From Adiantum capillus-veneris (Eukaryota > Streptophyta > Polypodiopsida > Polypodiales > Pteridaceae): a stretch of DNA of 64,000 bases. How positions within the stretch are numbered: the first letter of the stretch is position 1; every line of letters starts with the position of its first letter. Shown here in pieces: positions 34,086 through 45,877 of the stretch. The stretch spans positions 75,943,291-76,007,290 of the forward strand of contig CM043948.1 in assembly GCA_014529385.2 (NCBI GenBank), written 5' to 3'. The notes under the pieces are model-generated. The model was not told the origin of the DNA. It did not search any database and saw nothing but the letters and a program-made list of their open reading frames with translations. The position numbers and the translations under genes were made by a program.

Positions 34086-35607
34086 AGGTGCGGAGGGAGC
34101 GCGTGTGTGCACAGTCACGACGACAGCGGAGAGTCAGTTTCATTCCCGAAATCGCATTCGCGCGCGCACACTTTCAAGAGTGCAAACAGGGTTTCGACTT
34201 CGGCATCGGCATATTCAGCTTTTCGAGAGCGTTTCCACCAAGTGTCTTGGCGTTTTACCCCCCTTTTGAAGCCATTCGAGCCATCAAAAACTTCATTCGA
34301 GCTACGGTTGAGGAGCTGCATTTTTCAGCCCTCTTTTGGCAGTTTATGCTTCGTTTTTGGATCGAAACTGAGGTTTTTGGCATAGCTTTCATACTCGGAC
34401 TCGGATACATGTGATCCAGGAGTCTACCTTGGGGTTTTGGCACGCTCCGGATGCGCTCGTCATATCAGAATTTTAAAATTCTGAATGCTGAATTTTCTGC
34501 CGCAGCAGTTGTTTATTGTGTGTCGAGGATTCCACACATGGTTTGCTCTCAAATGTGAGAGTGATATTTGCTGCACAAGTTTCCTCACAGGTGGGAGGAT
34601 ACGATGTATGCCTTATGTGGTTTGATGCTCAGGGAGACTAATGTAATTGCATTTTGAGCTTCGCAATGTATGCCTCGAGCATGTTTTTTGGCAGTCACAA
34701 GTAGATCAGATATTTATGTACTAGATTTGCAGGTGTTTGCAATGATGTATGCAAAGTGTGGAGATTGGTGCATGCATTTGAAGTGCGGTTTGATGCGCTT
34801 TGGTTGCTCATGGTTTTGAGCGTGCAGTCACTTTGGTTACTGGTTTTGTGGCCGTTTTACTAACGAAACTCTGGCGAAATTTTCCCAAGAGTTTTATGCG
34901 TATCATTTATGCGATCTAGGTAGAGATTGCGGGTTTCCGTCAGCATTTGCGTGCGGTGTTCTCTGCAGGTGGGAGATTTGTGTGTGTGTATGCATCGATA
35001 CCGCACAGTGTGGGCTTGGTGATTAGCTCACGGTTTGACAGGCGTACAGTTATCTTGGCACACTCACAGGAGTGAGTATTGTGATGTATGCTTATGTGGC
35101 TACGAGCTAGGTAGCCGGATTCAAGCACTAATGGCTTGAGGTTTTTCAGCAGGTTTCAGCTATAGGTTTACAAGTTTACAGGCAGGTTTGAGGGCTTATT
35201 TGGGCGCTGAATTTTTAGCCATTGTTTCCTCTTTGCAGGTGTCCATGTATGGCTCAGTTGTAGGCTAATTTGGGACACATTTGTGACTTGTTTATGCAGC
35301 TGTTTAAGAGCTATATTTTGGGGTTGTTTTGGGACTGATTTGTAGCCATATTTTACAGCCATATTTGCAGACTTTTGTTGATGCGATTCGAGCGAGTTTA
35401 GGGCTGATTTGCGACCAGCCTTGTCTTGTGACGCTCAATGTTACCATCAGCCTTATGCTTGGTTTTATACACCCATTTACAGCCAATAGCTTTCTTGCCT
35501 GAAGTATGTCTCACAGGTTTTACATTGTGTTTCTGGCCATATTGGTAGACAGTTTCCAGGTGTTGTTGGTGAGGTGGTTTTGCTTTCTAGTTTGCTACAT
35601 TGTGCTC

Positions 35608-36035
35608 ATGGCAGAGACAGGTGATCGATCAGATTGTGACCTCTCATAGATGCGCGTGTTTGATGGGTCAGACTTTGCGGCATGGAGAGAGTGTATACTT
35701 GATGCATTGACACAACGAGGGTTGCATCGACCATTGAGTGGTGATGCAGATAGACCTTCAAACATGTCTGACGATCAGTGGCAGGAGCTAGAGGAGATGG
35801 CACTATCTACGCTCTCTTTGCACCTTGCGGAATCTGTATATGCTCTTGTTATGTATGAGACTACTTCGAGAGAACTTTGGCGCAGATTACATGAAATGTA
35901 TGATAGATCTGAGTCATCACGGACTCGTGTGAGACATGTACATTCACAAGCACACCGACAGGTGACATGTTGGTATTGTAGTCATTCTGGACACGTTAGA
36001 CAGCGCTGTTTTCATTGTATACGACATCGTAGGTA
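35608..36035 (+). pseudogene. copia Gag remnant with CCHC knuckle
   Basis: The first ATG is at 35608, but a TAG stops the frame at codon 14. The frame reopens at 35650 with FDGSDFAAWRECILDAL, the N-terminal 'F.G.NY..W' block of copia Gag. About 100 helical residues follow (ALSTLSLHLAESVYALVMYE, RELWRRLHEMYD), then a zinc knuckle CWYCSHSGHVRQRC (CX2CX4HX4C). The protein ends soon after. Gag forms the particle and the knuckle binds the element RNA. At about 128 residues it is shorter than normal, so a middle part has been lost. Given the early stop it may be translated only from the second ATG. Confidence 0.75.
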
Positions 36036-36171
36036 ACATGGCAGTCTCAGAGATGTATGTAGTGATGCCATGGACTCAGTTGCTTTGACAGTTGAGGCTG
36101 ATGTAGTGTCGGAGTATACTAGTGACGGGGATGTCACTTTTACCTCGAGCTATGCATGAGATGCTATACAT

Positions 36172-37023
36172 GTGGATAGTGCACTCCCTTCGCAGGGGTT
36201 GCTAGACGCAGATGCTATGTTTCATGTCACGCCGCATCATGAATGGTTTTGTAGCTATTCTAGCAGGATGCTTGGCAGTGTACATTTGACCAATGGATCG
36301 GTGCATGTGATAGCAGGTGCAGGAGATGTGAGACTGTCATTACCAAGTGGTGCATCTTACTTGTTACGACATGTGCGCTATGTACCAGATGTGACAGTGA
36401 GTTTGATCTCGATTGGTCAACTTAGAGATTGTGGATGTCAGATTTCGCTACGAGAGCGAGATTTTGTGATGCATTTGGGTTCGCTAGTGATTGCGAGAGG
36501 TGCCAGGAGTGGTACAGGTTACCCATTGCATGTGGATCATGGGAGAGATGGTGTTGTCTCTATGATCATGCAGCCAGGTAGAGAGCGAGAGAGCAGGCGA
36601 CTCTCTTTTGCTTGTGGGTTGCCGGATGCTTTGCATGGAGTGCAGAGCAGTGACCTTGTTGTGCGGGTTGCGTCTACGGATGCACAGGTAGAGCGGGACA
36701 GCTCTAGTGAGTCACAACAGGATGAGTCATCAGAGGTGATGACAGAGATGACTCACATGGATGCTGAGATGTCGGCTATTGTGGAGTCATTTCTTGATAT
36801 GCTTATGCCAGAGCTTGATGCAGATTCAGGACAGATGGATACTCTTGGTACACATGTGATATGTGGTGGGCACGAGGAGTCACTCGAGAGCTCGGAGTCA
36901 GAGTGCCATGGTCTCTATGATAGGGGACAAGATTTCCATGAGTTGAGTTCTAAGTTGGAGGTGGCAAAGGTTGCCAGGGTTGCATCAACGTTCGGTGTCC
37001 TCATGTACGAGATGCTGATCTAG
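36172..37023 (+). CDS. copia protease-like / gag-pre-integrase-like ORF
   Basis: A 283-residue open frame begins near LLDADAMFHVTPHHEWF, which aligns with the copia protease block 'LDSGATxHMT', but the catalytic DSGA reads DADA. It continues through VHLTNGSVHVIAGAGDVRLSL and LRHVRYVPDVTVSLISIGQLRDCG, the well-known conserved end of the copia protease domain. The last 130 residues are acidic, Ser- and Glu-rich and match nothing I know. The frame has stayed open over 850 bp, yet integrase and RT are missing. Protease activity is doubtful because the Ser-Gly of the active site is replaced. Confidence 0.65.
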   Translation: MDSALPSQGLLDADAMFHVTPHHEWFCSYSSRMLGSVHLTNGSVHVIAGAGDVRLSLPSGASYLLRHVRYVPDVTVSLISIGQLRDCGCQISLRERDFVMHLGSLVIARGARSGTGYPLHVDHGRDGVVSMIMQPGRERESRRLSFACGLPDALHGVQSSDLVVRVASTDAQVERDSSSESQQDESSEVMTEMTHMDAEMSAIVESFLDMLMPELDADSGQMDTLGTHVICGGHEESLESSESECHGLYDRGQDFHELSSKLEVAKVARVASTFGVLMYEMLI

Positions 37024-37344
37024 AGGCCCGACATAGCAGCTGCAGTGGGAGCTTTTGTAGTAGGGTTGATTAGTTGTTCGATGACTGATCTCGGCATAGA
37101 GCATAGGGGATGTTTGCAGGTATTGGACCGATACTTGCAGGAGTGCATGAGCTCTTGTAGACTATTTGCAGAGCTTGGAGCTAGCTCTGTGTGGCTTCCG
37201 CAGCGGGATGTTTGTCTATCAGTAGAGCCGGATGCACTAGCTCATCGAGAGTCAGTGGGCATAGGTTGAGAGAATATCTCACTTTCTATTAGTTGTACAC
37301 TAGTAGATCTTGCTTAAAGGCACATTGGCCTTTAGGTGGGAGGT
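37024..37344 (+). other. Element 3' region and polypurine tract
   Basis: A short open frame (37045-37269) of unknown type, then AGGTGGGAGG (about 37335-37344) directly before the right LTR, which serves as the plus-strand primer. Confidence 0.6.
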
Positions 37345-37533
37345 TGTTGGGGTTAAGGCCTATGTGCCTTGACCGGTCGCCCAGGTCATGGACGCCCGCC
37401 CACTGTTACCCTATACTTATAGTGAGTATACTGTATAGGGGGAGTTGCCACTTCACAGTCTCCCCACCCACATTGTTTGTGTGTCTCCTTCTCTCTCTCA
37501 CTCTCCGTCTGTGGTGCTCCCCGATCCCCTTCA
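37345..37533 (+). repeat. Right LTR of the copia element
   Basis: 189 bp, nearly identical to the left LTR, and followed by the target duplication GTTGT at 37534-37538. Confidence 0.95.
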
Positions 37534-37584
37534 GTTGTAAACTTGTTTTCTTTGTTTGCATATGGATATAAGAGGTAGATTTGT

Positions 37585-37883
37585 TGGCAAATGGATGTAA
37601 GAGGGAGAGAGATAGAAAGAGAGATAATAGAGAAAGAGAGGGAGAGAAAGAGAGGAAGAGAGATAGGAAGAGAGAGAGGGAAAGAGAAAGAGAGAGAATA
37701 GAGAGAAAGAGAGAGAAAACGAGTAAGATAGGGAGAGATAGAGAGAATAGAAAAAGAGAGTGAGAGAGGAGAGAGAATAGAGAAAGAGAGGGAAAGAGAT
37801 AGAAAGAGAGAGAATAGAGAAAGAGAAGGAGAGAGAAATAGAGAGAAAGAGAAATAGAGTAAGAGAGGGAGAGAGGAGAGAGA

Positions 37884-37943
<60 letters not shown>

Positions 37944-38056
37944 GGAGAGAGAATATAGAGAGAAAGAGAGTAAGATATGGAGAGAGGAGAGAGAAATAGA
38001 GAGAAAGAGAGGGAGAGAGATAGAACGAGAGAGAATAGAGAGGGAGAGGGAGAGAA

Positions 38057-38125
<69 letters not shown>

Positions 38126-38134
38126 TGGAAACAA

Positions 38135-38201
<67 letters not shown>

Positions 38202-38271
38202 GAGAAACAGAGGGAGAGAAATGGAGAGAAAGAGAGGGAGAGAAATAGAGACAAAGAGAGGGAGACAAGGA

Positions 38272-38330
<59 letters not shown>

Positions 38331-38395
38331 AGAAAGAGAGGGAGAGAGAGAGATAGAGAGAGAGAGAGAGGAAACAGAGAAATAGAGGGAGACCT
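37585..38395. repeat. ~0.8-kb nearly pure purine (GA)n tract
   Basis: The plus strand is almost entirely A and G, mostly (ga)n with interspersed 'gggagag', 'aaagag' and 'aatag'. It contains one short (ta)10 at about 37887-37906. The long open frames here (Arg/Glu-rich on plus, Ser/Leu-rich on minus) are repeat translations. Such tracts can form triplex (H-DNA). Confidence 0.95.
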
Positions 38396-39028
38396 ATGCT
38401 AGGATAGAAATACCTCTTCCTAATGAGAACAAAGTTGCTATAAGCTATACTTAAGCAACCAAACCACAAGAAACTCGGACACTAGCAATTAGACTCACCT
38501 ATTGCGAGGGCCTCTAAGATAATTATGGAATCTTTATAGAAACCATGCCATAAGAGGAAGTACCATAGACAGCCCATGCCACCAATGTAGCTAGCCCAAC
38601 ACAGATGGGACCATGCTATGAATGATGAGGTGATCATTGGTGGGTGAGAAGATACCCACATAAAGGAGACATGTTCAAACTTTTTGGTTTTTGTTCTGAT
38701 TGTGACAAAACACGCTTCATTCCAAATTCCCCAAAAATCTTGATACAGTAGGTAAGACACCAATAAATAAGATATGAATCCTACCCACTTTGAGTAAAAT
38801 AGGTTCAAATAAAATTGCTCCAATCAACATGGTAACTAGAGCTAAGGCTTGAGAAGACATCCACGGGGAGAACAACAGAAAGAAATTTGTAGAGGTAAAT
38901 CTTGCTAAAGTGGATTGAAAGCCACACAAGAGCAAAAAAGAGAAACAACCATGGCCACAGAGCTCTCACAAGCTCAAGAGAAACTTGCTAGAATCTAATG
39001 AAGCCTCACAGTAAAACGGGAAAACAAA
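38396..39028. other. Unassigned spacer before the inverted repeat
   Basis: Two minus-strand frames (38482-38823 and 38717-38935) overlap in different frames and together read about 150 hydrophobic and Trp-rich residues. I recognise no domain. A decayed retroelement piece is possible. Confidence 0.3.
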
Positions 39029-41951
39029 TGTCTTCAAGTGAAGCACGGCTTCTCTTATGTGCCAAGGAATTATCGATCGACTTCAGATCAATGATAATGG
39101 CACACATGTTTGGAACTATGTGGATATAAGCTCACAGTTTACGCAACAACGCACTATGATGTATCCATGCCAATGTAATCGTGCACGGCAGTTTTACCAG
39201 TGGCTCACATGGTTGAGATTTTCATTGAAGCTAAGGGCTTATCATTCCTTTTTTTAATATGTATGCATGGCATACTAGTATGATGGATGTACAACAACCA
39301 TGATTTCATACATTTTTGCTATAGCACTAGCTACTCTATCAAAAGGACGAGCTTAGTTGTTGATGTTTTCAAACATTTTATTTTTAATTTTTTTTCACAG
39401 GCAAAATGCCATACATACGCACCCTAATACAGTCACGGTCACATACACGGTAAGTCGGTCAAGATGTGACTTATGGTACCTCTCTCTACGCGGGTGTGGT
39501 ACAAGTACAGTGTTGTATGCTTATAGGATAAGCTAAGACACAGACATGGTCTACAGTGGCTCATATGCAAGGGGCATACAATAGATTCAAATAAGGATTT
39601 TTCCTCAATCAGCATTCTCGTTTTCTCTCTCTTTCCAACTTCTTTGCAAGAAAGGTGAAACTATGCATGCTTTTATTTACATCTTTCTATATCAATATGA
39701 TAATAGGAAGGGCTAACATCCAACGCGAAGGGCTAAGCACCATCTATTGCCACCTATTTTGGAATGGCTAAGAGCCATGTGTTTGTAATCCATCAGTGAT
39801 TGCTTTCAAGATCGAACAGTTCTATTTCGTTCAGTACCCATCGATTTTAATGGACAGGTAAGAGTCTTCACATTAGCAATTTTTGGGGCATTATTTTAGG
39901 GCTACACACTTCAAATGTGAAGATCAAGTTGAGTTTTTGAATGTCTTAAACTTATAAAAGCTTATCTCTACCAAGCTATATAGATGATGCCAGCATTTCA
40001 CGCAGCACGGCTATTCATAAAAACCCAAGATTATGGATTTTTTTTGGGTCCGAAAAGGATCTAGTTGTGAATACGATTCCAACTTCAGTGGATCTTCTAT
40101 TTTAGCACTAAGAGTGTTTATATGAGATTAGTTTTGGGAAAAGACCTAGCTCGTGAATACTAAATTACTTATTAAGTGTTGATGGTCAATTCTTGGAACC
40201 ATTGCACTTACATTTTCAAGGAAATAAGTCCATTAGCTGCCAAGGATAGTGAATAATTTCAGCTTCCAAAGTGAGTTCAGATAATGTTGGCTTCTAGTTG
40301 AGCAGTTTTCCTACAAAGTCTAACCACGCGGTTTGACAATGTCGATTTTAACCAAGGGGTTTGGATTGCAAAGGCAACACCCAAGGTTACATGTGCATAC
40401 TACTTGCACATCACTAATTTTGAGTTAGAGCTCCCAGGCCTTTGTAGGCGAGAAATTTGGGCAGGTTCCTTTGACTATAGGTAAGTGAACACTCTGTTCC
40501 ACCTCTAGGTACACATATAATTTGGTTCATTTCCATTTTTGCATATGTTTTTCTTGACTTTTTCAAGTTGGATGCATAAACTTCTATGCTTTTATCCATT
40601 TTTCCTCGTCAGTGAGATGACAAGGTCACATTTGAGCCAAGAAATTTGCAATGTAGTGTCCATAATAAATTTCTGCATTCTGCAGTTATAGACACACTTG
40701 TAGGGTTTGATTTGGCACATGTTGTGATATGATATACAACATGGTCTAGAAACTCACGGAGTTTGGTTTAGCAGGTGTACAGCATGAAAAATAAGGGTCT
40801 CTCACGCAAGTCTCATGCGTGTTTACAGTTACCTCCACACCCAAGTACATCTTATACTTGAAGGATGTTCTTTTTTCAGATATCCTTACTTGAGACATAT
40901 GCCACATGTGGAGAATATGAGTCTCTGGGAATGACAATGGCGCCTGCTAATCCAATTATATGTCATGAGACAAATCTCCTCGGTGTTGGTCAATCGGTGC
41001 TGGTCAAATCCATTTATAAGACCTTTTCATCACGTCGTATCAGGAACAATTTCAGTGTAGCCAGAAATTATCGAATACTCAAAATGAATTGTTAAACATA
41101 CAAGTGCTACTACACAACATTAATGCATGGTTGTATATGCATATAGCAAGGCTATGAGTTGTTAATGAAAAGGTTTCATTGTTTGTACCTAGAAGTGATT
41201 AACGTTTCACCTTCTATTATGGTTCAAACGCTTTAGCAAGGATTGCAAACGATTGCAGGAGAAAGTATTTAGTTTCTTTTCAAAACTATTTACATTCCTC
41301 ATTAACATGTGTTAGGAGCATCACATTCTCCATCATTACTGGCAAGGATGATCATGGATATACAGGTTTGGATATTTTTTTTCCTAAATGCATGCACACT
41401 AGGTGTTTTGGGCCCTAGTTTTTAGCAAAGGCTGATTTGGAGCGGCATGTATATTCATCACATTAGTGTTATGAAGCATTTTGCACTCTATGTGCAGTAT
41501 CTCTATGAGATTATATTTGGATCTACTAATCACTACTAGAGGTCATGGCTCGGTTTGGGTTATTGTGGATCTTTCAATTTAACCAAGATGGTTAACAATG
41601 TCATTGTTGATTCCTTGGCAATATTGTCCGACATTGTGATCCCTCTTCACCCGTCATCTGGGAAGACTGTCTATAAACTATGGGGAAACACATTTCGATA
41701 CTGTCAGTCTCCAAGGGCATAGGCAAATTACAAAGTGTAATCGCGTGCTAAAGGATATGTGAAGTGTGTACGTTAGCACCAAGCAATCCAATTAGAAAGC
41801 ATTTATGGCTCTACTTGGAGTTTGCTTACCATAAGTTAAAGCATGTTTGCAACTAGGTTTAGTCTCTTCATGTTTAAGTCAGGTTCTCAACCTTGAACAC
41901 TAGTTATGGTGGGTTGTTTATTGATGAAATTTGAGAACAAGTCAAGGACTT
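39029..41951 (+). repeat. Left arm of a large inverted duplication
   Basis: From 'tgtcttca' at 39029 to 'gtcaaggact' at 41950 the sequence reappears in reverse complement at 53490-56123. Matching landmarks include 'gccaaggaattatcgatcga', 'cctcgtcagtgagatgacaa', 'caggtttggat' and 'accataactagt'-type ends. Substitutions and small indels are spread throughout. This arm is about 290 bp longer, mostly because of one insertion at about 39679-39930. No intact gene is present; a short minus-strand frame at 40414-40599 has its counterpart in the other arm. Confidence 0.85.
39679..39930. mobile_element. ~250-bp insertion private to the left arm
   Basis: The sequence on either side ('atgcatgctttt' / 'gagtttttga') is continuous in the right arm (near 55465-55490), so about 250 bp were inserted here after the arms separated. 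It includes 'gggctaacatccaacgcgaa' and 'gggctaagcaccatc', a loose internal repeat. I could not identify terminal repeats or a clear target duplication. It may be a short non-autonomous element. Confidence 0.5.
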
Positions 41952-43223
41952 CATCTTGGCTGATGAGCTATGTCAGTAAGTTACTTTCATGGAAAGTGAA
42001 AAGAGATACTCTTTTGGGTACATCTTTGTTGTGATAACTCATTTATCATTCTCATGTGCATTCTAAATGGAGTCTACACACTTTGTTGGATAGGATCCGG
42101 AAACACAAGATGGTTGCAAATGGACAACAAAGTGGAAAATCAAGATGTTACTTTTGGTTTCATTGAACTCCTACTGAATCATGTTTCGGTCAAGCAATAC
42201 AGCTGAATCCATGAAGGATGCCACTCTAGAAAACATTAATGTATCACCACTCTTGTTTTCAAGGATAGAAATGCTTCTCCAAGGGGGGAGTAATGGCAGT
42301 CCTAAGGTAGGATGGGTCAAGGCCAAGGGTCAACTTTGGATACACATGCGGTACATGGGCTATATGTGGCTAAGAACCAGAGGGCCAGAGGCCTGTATAA
42401 ATGCAGGTTGGGTGGTTATGAGCATGTCTATCTTCCTTATGGCCTTTCAGGTTGTGATGCCCTTTATGAAGAGTGAGAATGGGTATGAATCATTGGGTGT
42501 TTTCTAAGTGTGGGTTGCATGACCTGCCCCTGGGATTTTGTGATTGCCCATTGGATGTTAGAGGCATCGTAGTCTTGTCACCAATCTTGATCAAGGGGCT
42601 CATAGGGCCGTTGTGCTGCTGCATTTATTGCATGGAATTTTTATTTTTTCTGATTTTCTTGTACCGGCTATATCAACTATCACATCATGTGTGGAATTTC
42701 CATCTTTAATGGCCATCACATCTTGCATGGTATTTGTGTCACTCGTTATTTTGGCAAGTGGATTTTTGGTAGAATTTTTATTATCGTTCATTGTGGCCTT
42801 TGCAACTTGTGGATAATCCTTAAATGACTATTGATAGGCAGTTGAGGTGGTCATTTCACCTTTCCTTTTCTCAGAGGATCATATCCACTCTAGCAAAAAT
42901 TGCTTTGCTAGTAACCTGAGACAAGGCATCATGTGGCTAGGCCTCACCTATAGAGATTTGCACCAGTCCATGGATGCCAAGTTGAAATTGCTTAGTGATA
43001 GAGTTATAGTTAGAGATAGAGTTAGGAGAGACATTACTCAAAGATATAGACAATATCCGCTTCATTAATGATACCTTGCTCAATTGTTACATAATTACAT
43101 CAATTGGCACAAGACCTATTCTTTTATAGATGGAGAGGAGTTACGTCACTTTGTGATAGGTTGTGCCTCATCACATGAGATACAACCTTTTAATTAAACC
43201 TTAGACCTTAGTAGTCCTACTAT
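41952..43223. other. No supported gene
   Basis: Several frames of 60-108 codons exist (the best is 42181-42507) but none has a domain. There is a G-run at 42280-42285. Probably decayed repeat. Confidence 0.3.
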
Positions 43224-43233
43224 TGATTACAAC

Positions 43234-43476
43234 ACACACACACACACACAAATTTTATTATCATCCTTGGAGGTCAAATATGACCTATGGGGCCAAAGTT
43301 ACATGTGACGTAGTATGTGTGTAGTTGATGAGTGATTCTAGATGCTCCAAAATTGATTACACACACACACAAATTTTATTATCATCCTTGGAGGTCAAAT
43401 ATGACCTATGGGGCCAAAGTTACATGTGACGTAGTATGTGTGTAGTTGATGAGTGATTCTTGATGCTCCAAAATTG
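43234..43476. repeat. 121-bp tandem duplication next to (ac)n
   Basis: The block '(ac)n aaattttattatcatcc ... gatgctccaaaattg' occurs twice, with 'aaattttatt' starting at 43250 and 43371. The copies are almost identical ('gattctagatg' against 'gattcttgatg'). The (ac)n is longer in the first copy. Slippage or unequal exchange through the microsatellite is the likely cause. Confidence 0.88.
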
Positions 43477-44574
43477 TGGTGATGAGGGTCACAATGGAGA
43501 GACCACACTATGGTTGGGAGAGGAAAGTGTGTAGTTCTAAGTCATGGCCAAGAATGTAAGGGAAGCAAGTTTGGATGTGACCAGATGTTGAGCACTGTAG
43601 TAGCGTGTGGTACTCAGACTCTCAAACTTGCAATGATCATAATTTGTACAATCGATTTGACTCTCTCCATTGCCCCAACACCATGTCTCGCATTGAAGGG
43701 AGTGGCAGTTAAGATAAATGGTTGCGATAGTGAATATCGCTGACAAGGGGATAGGCTCATGCATTGATGGGGGCTTTTCACAAGCCAAGCTCCCATACCC
43801 CTCTTCTCTCGTCCCCACCCCATGAAAATCCCCTCTTAGGGAGGGAGTGATAAAAGGCATTGGAAAAAGTAAGAAAAAAATAAAGTATGATTATGTAAAT
43901 ATATAAGAAAGGTAAAATAGGCCACCTCATGCCTGCGGGGTAGCTCATCCCCACCTTGCCTCCTTTTTTCTTCACTGTTGCCCCGCCGTGTGCCCCTTTT
44001 CCTCTCCTCCACTCAAAAGGTCAACCCCCTCTCTCTTCCCCTTGTCCTTTCTCCTTTCTCTCTCCCCTCAAGCTACCCCACCTCTCACCAATAATGCATT
44101 ATAACTCACCAATAATGCACCCTAACTCACATGCAACTTACCCTATCTTCCAAAATAGTATACCCCACCCCCTCTTTCTCTCTCCTATCATATCCCATGA
44201 CCCAAATACCCCCCTCTCTCTCTAAAGGGCGCCATGTCTCTTGTCTTGTAGCTAAATAACCTCCCCCACACTCACACACACTCAGTTTCACTAAAAAAGG
44301 TGCCCACAGACCCATCCTCACCCGGTGGTTACCTGATTTTTCTTGTGTTCACACACAACTGCACACAGATTCACCTCTGAACACACTCCCCTCTTGTAAT
44401 TACTTTATTCTCCATGTCACCTCTCACTTTTTTTCATCCACCCATCTCTCTCTCTTAGTCTCTCTCACATGAGACAGCCAGACAAGTGGGGCCCACAGTC
44501 ACATGGCCTATGTAGATAATGATTTCTTCATTTCTAAATTCTAGAATTTCTCCGCCCTCCTCCCCTATATAAAG

Positions 44575-44584
44575 AGGGGTCACC
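44575..44584 (+). promoter_or_regulatory. TATA box (LTR or gene promoter)
   Basis: CTATATAAAG sits between a pyrimidine-rich stretch and 'gaggggtcacc', a classic plant core promoter arrangement. The first coding sequence downstream in this orientation is the gypsy gag at 46195, so this may be the promoter of a long 5' LTR whose ends I could not find. Confidence 0.45.
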
Positions 44585-45032
44585 ATCACACTAAATACAC
44601 ACAAGATCACCAAAGAACACACTATGCACTGTGTGTGCCTAGTGCACACACACACACCCACACCGTCACCATCACCGCAATCACCATGCTTGTCTTGAGC
44701 ATGACCTCTACACCCTTGGCTATGGAAGATGAAGGGCAACTAAATGAAGGATGATGGCCATAACCCTCGTGCGAGTCTTCGCCATCAACTCCCACCTATC
44801 CGCCATGTGCTCTACCACTCTCTCCCTTCTCATTCCCCTACCCTATGCTCCCCATTTCATCGCCTTATTCTCTAAATAAAGCTTGAGGTTTTGTGAGTAT
44901 GTTTTCTTGCAATGTTTTGCCCATGTGAGGTGTGCGGAATTGCCACCTAATCTTGTGTTTGGAGTGAGCTTGTGTATGCGTGAAGGGTGTGCGGATTCGC
45001 CACCCTTTTGTGGTGCCTAAGTACTAAGTTGC

Positions 45033-45037
45033 TATAC

Positions 45038-45103
<66 letters not shown>

Positions 45104-45127
45104 ACACACACACACACACACACACAC
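45033..45127. repeat. (CT)n followed by (CA)n microsatellite
   Basis: About 31 CT units at 45040-45102, then (ac)n to about 45127. Confidence 0.95.
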
Positions 45128-45411
45128 TTGATCTCATTTCCTTTCCCTCTTCATCATTACTTCCAAGCATCCATCTCTCTTGGATGAAAACTTTGTTATG
45201 GTGGTGTGTTGTTTGCGTCCTAGCCGCTGAAGCTAGGTGGTGCCCCTGTTTGCTTTACCATGACAGGCTCAAGGCGCTCCATTCGGTCCCCGGTGTTTTA
45301 GAGGCCGTCGGGGTTCGGGTTTCGCTTTGCTCCCGTCATTTGGAGCCCCCAGTGAGGATCTTTTCATGAAACCCTTCAGTTTACAAGACTGAAACCCCTA
45401 AACTATTGTGA

Positions 45412-45877
45412 ATGGATGAATGGCTAGCAGGATTTGCTAATTGGATGACAGAAGAAGAAGAGCTCCAAGCACAACTAGACGAACTCCGCATCTCCATCGA
45501 AGCTCGAGTGCCAGGCGTAACGGTAATCGATTTGCAGTGGGAGAGTCAACCAACACGCCAAACCCAGTGGATATACATAGGCCAAGTGCCAAGAAGAAGA
45601 AGGAGAAGGTCGAAACCATGTCCGCAACCTACAACCAACCCACAACAACAAAATGGAAGGAGCTCTACACAATAGAGAATCAACACTATTCTACTTTGAG
45701 AATCGGGTAACTCAAGTCACCGAGGTAATTATCACAGTCAGTTTTCAAGTCGCACTTGATGCTGCAGCACAGATAACGGAATCATTGGCTCACACTCTCA
45801 CTAGAGAAACTAGGGATCTACTGAGTTTGTTTCAGGAAAGAACACCACCCTCTCCCACAAGCTTGGACAGTGACTAA
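45412..45877 (+). pseudogene. Probable upstream part of the gypsy gag region
   Basis: From ATG at 45412 the frame reads a Glu- and Gln-rich, coiled-coil-like segment, then Arg-rich. Overlapping frames at 45441 and 45653 continue with Asn- and Pro-rich and Ala/Leu helical segments. The three together look like one frameshifted leader protein about 320 bp upstream of Gag. There is no domain match that I can name. Composition and position are the only support. Confidence 0.35.

Larger units (their letters stand above)
33881..37533 (+). mobile_element. Complete non-autonomous Ty1/copia LTR retrotransposon
   Basis: Two 189-bp LTRs (33881-34069 and 37345-37533) start TGTTGGGG and end CCCCTTCA. They differ at about three positions (for example gagctgcc/gagttgcc and attgtgtg/attgtttg), so insertion was fairly recent. 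The 5-bp target duplication GTTGT flanks both ends (33876-33880 and 37534-37538). The left LTR is followed by TGGTATCAGAGC (34072), the initiator-tRNA-Met primer site typical of copia. A purine tract, AGGTGGGAGG, precedes the right LTR. Inside are a 1.5-kb untranslated leader, a gag remnant and a protease-like ORF, but no integrase, RT or RNase H. It must use proteins from other elements in order to move. Confidence 0.95.

Noticed and set aside
37406-38469. Ser/Leu-rich ORFs of 282 and 312 codons (minus) and Arg/Glu-rich ORFs (plus)
   Set aside because: Direct translations of the (GA)n tract; open in several frames because GA/CT repeats contain few stops.
38482-38935. Membrane protein on the minus strand
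   Set aside because: Two overlapping frames, no start-to-stop continuity and no family; hydrophobic composition follows from T-rich DNA.
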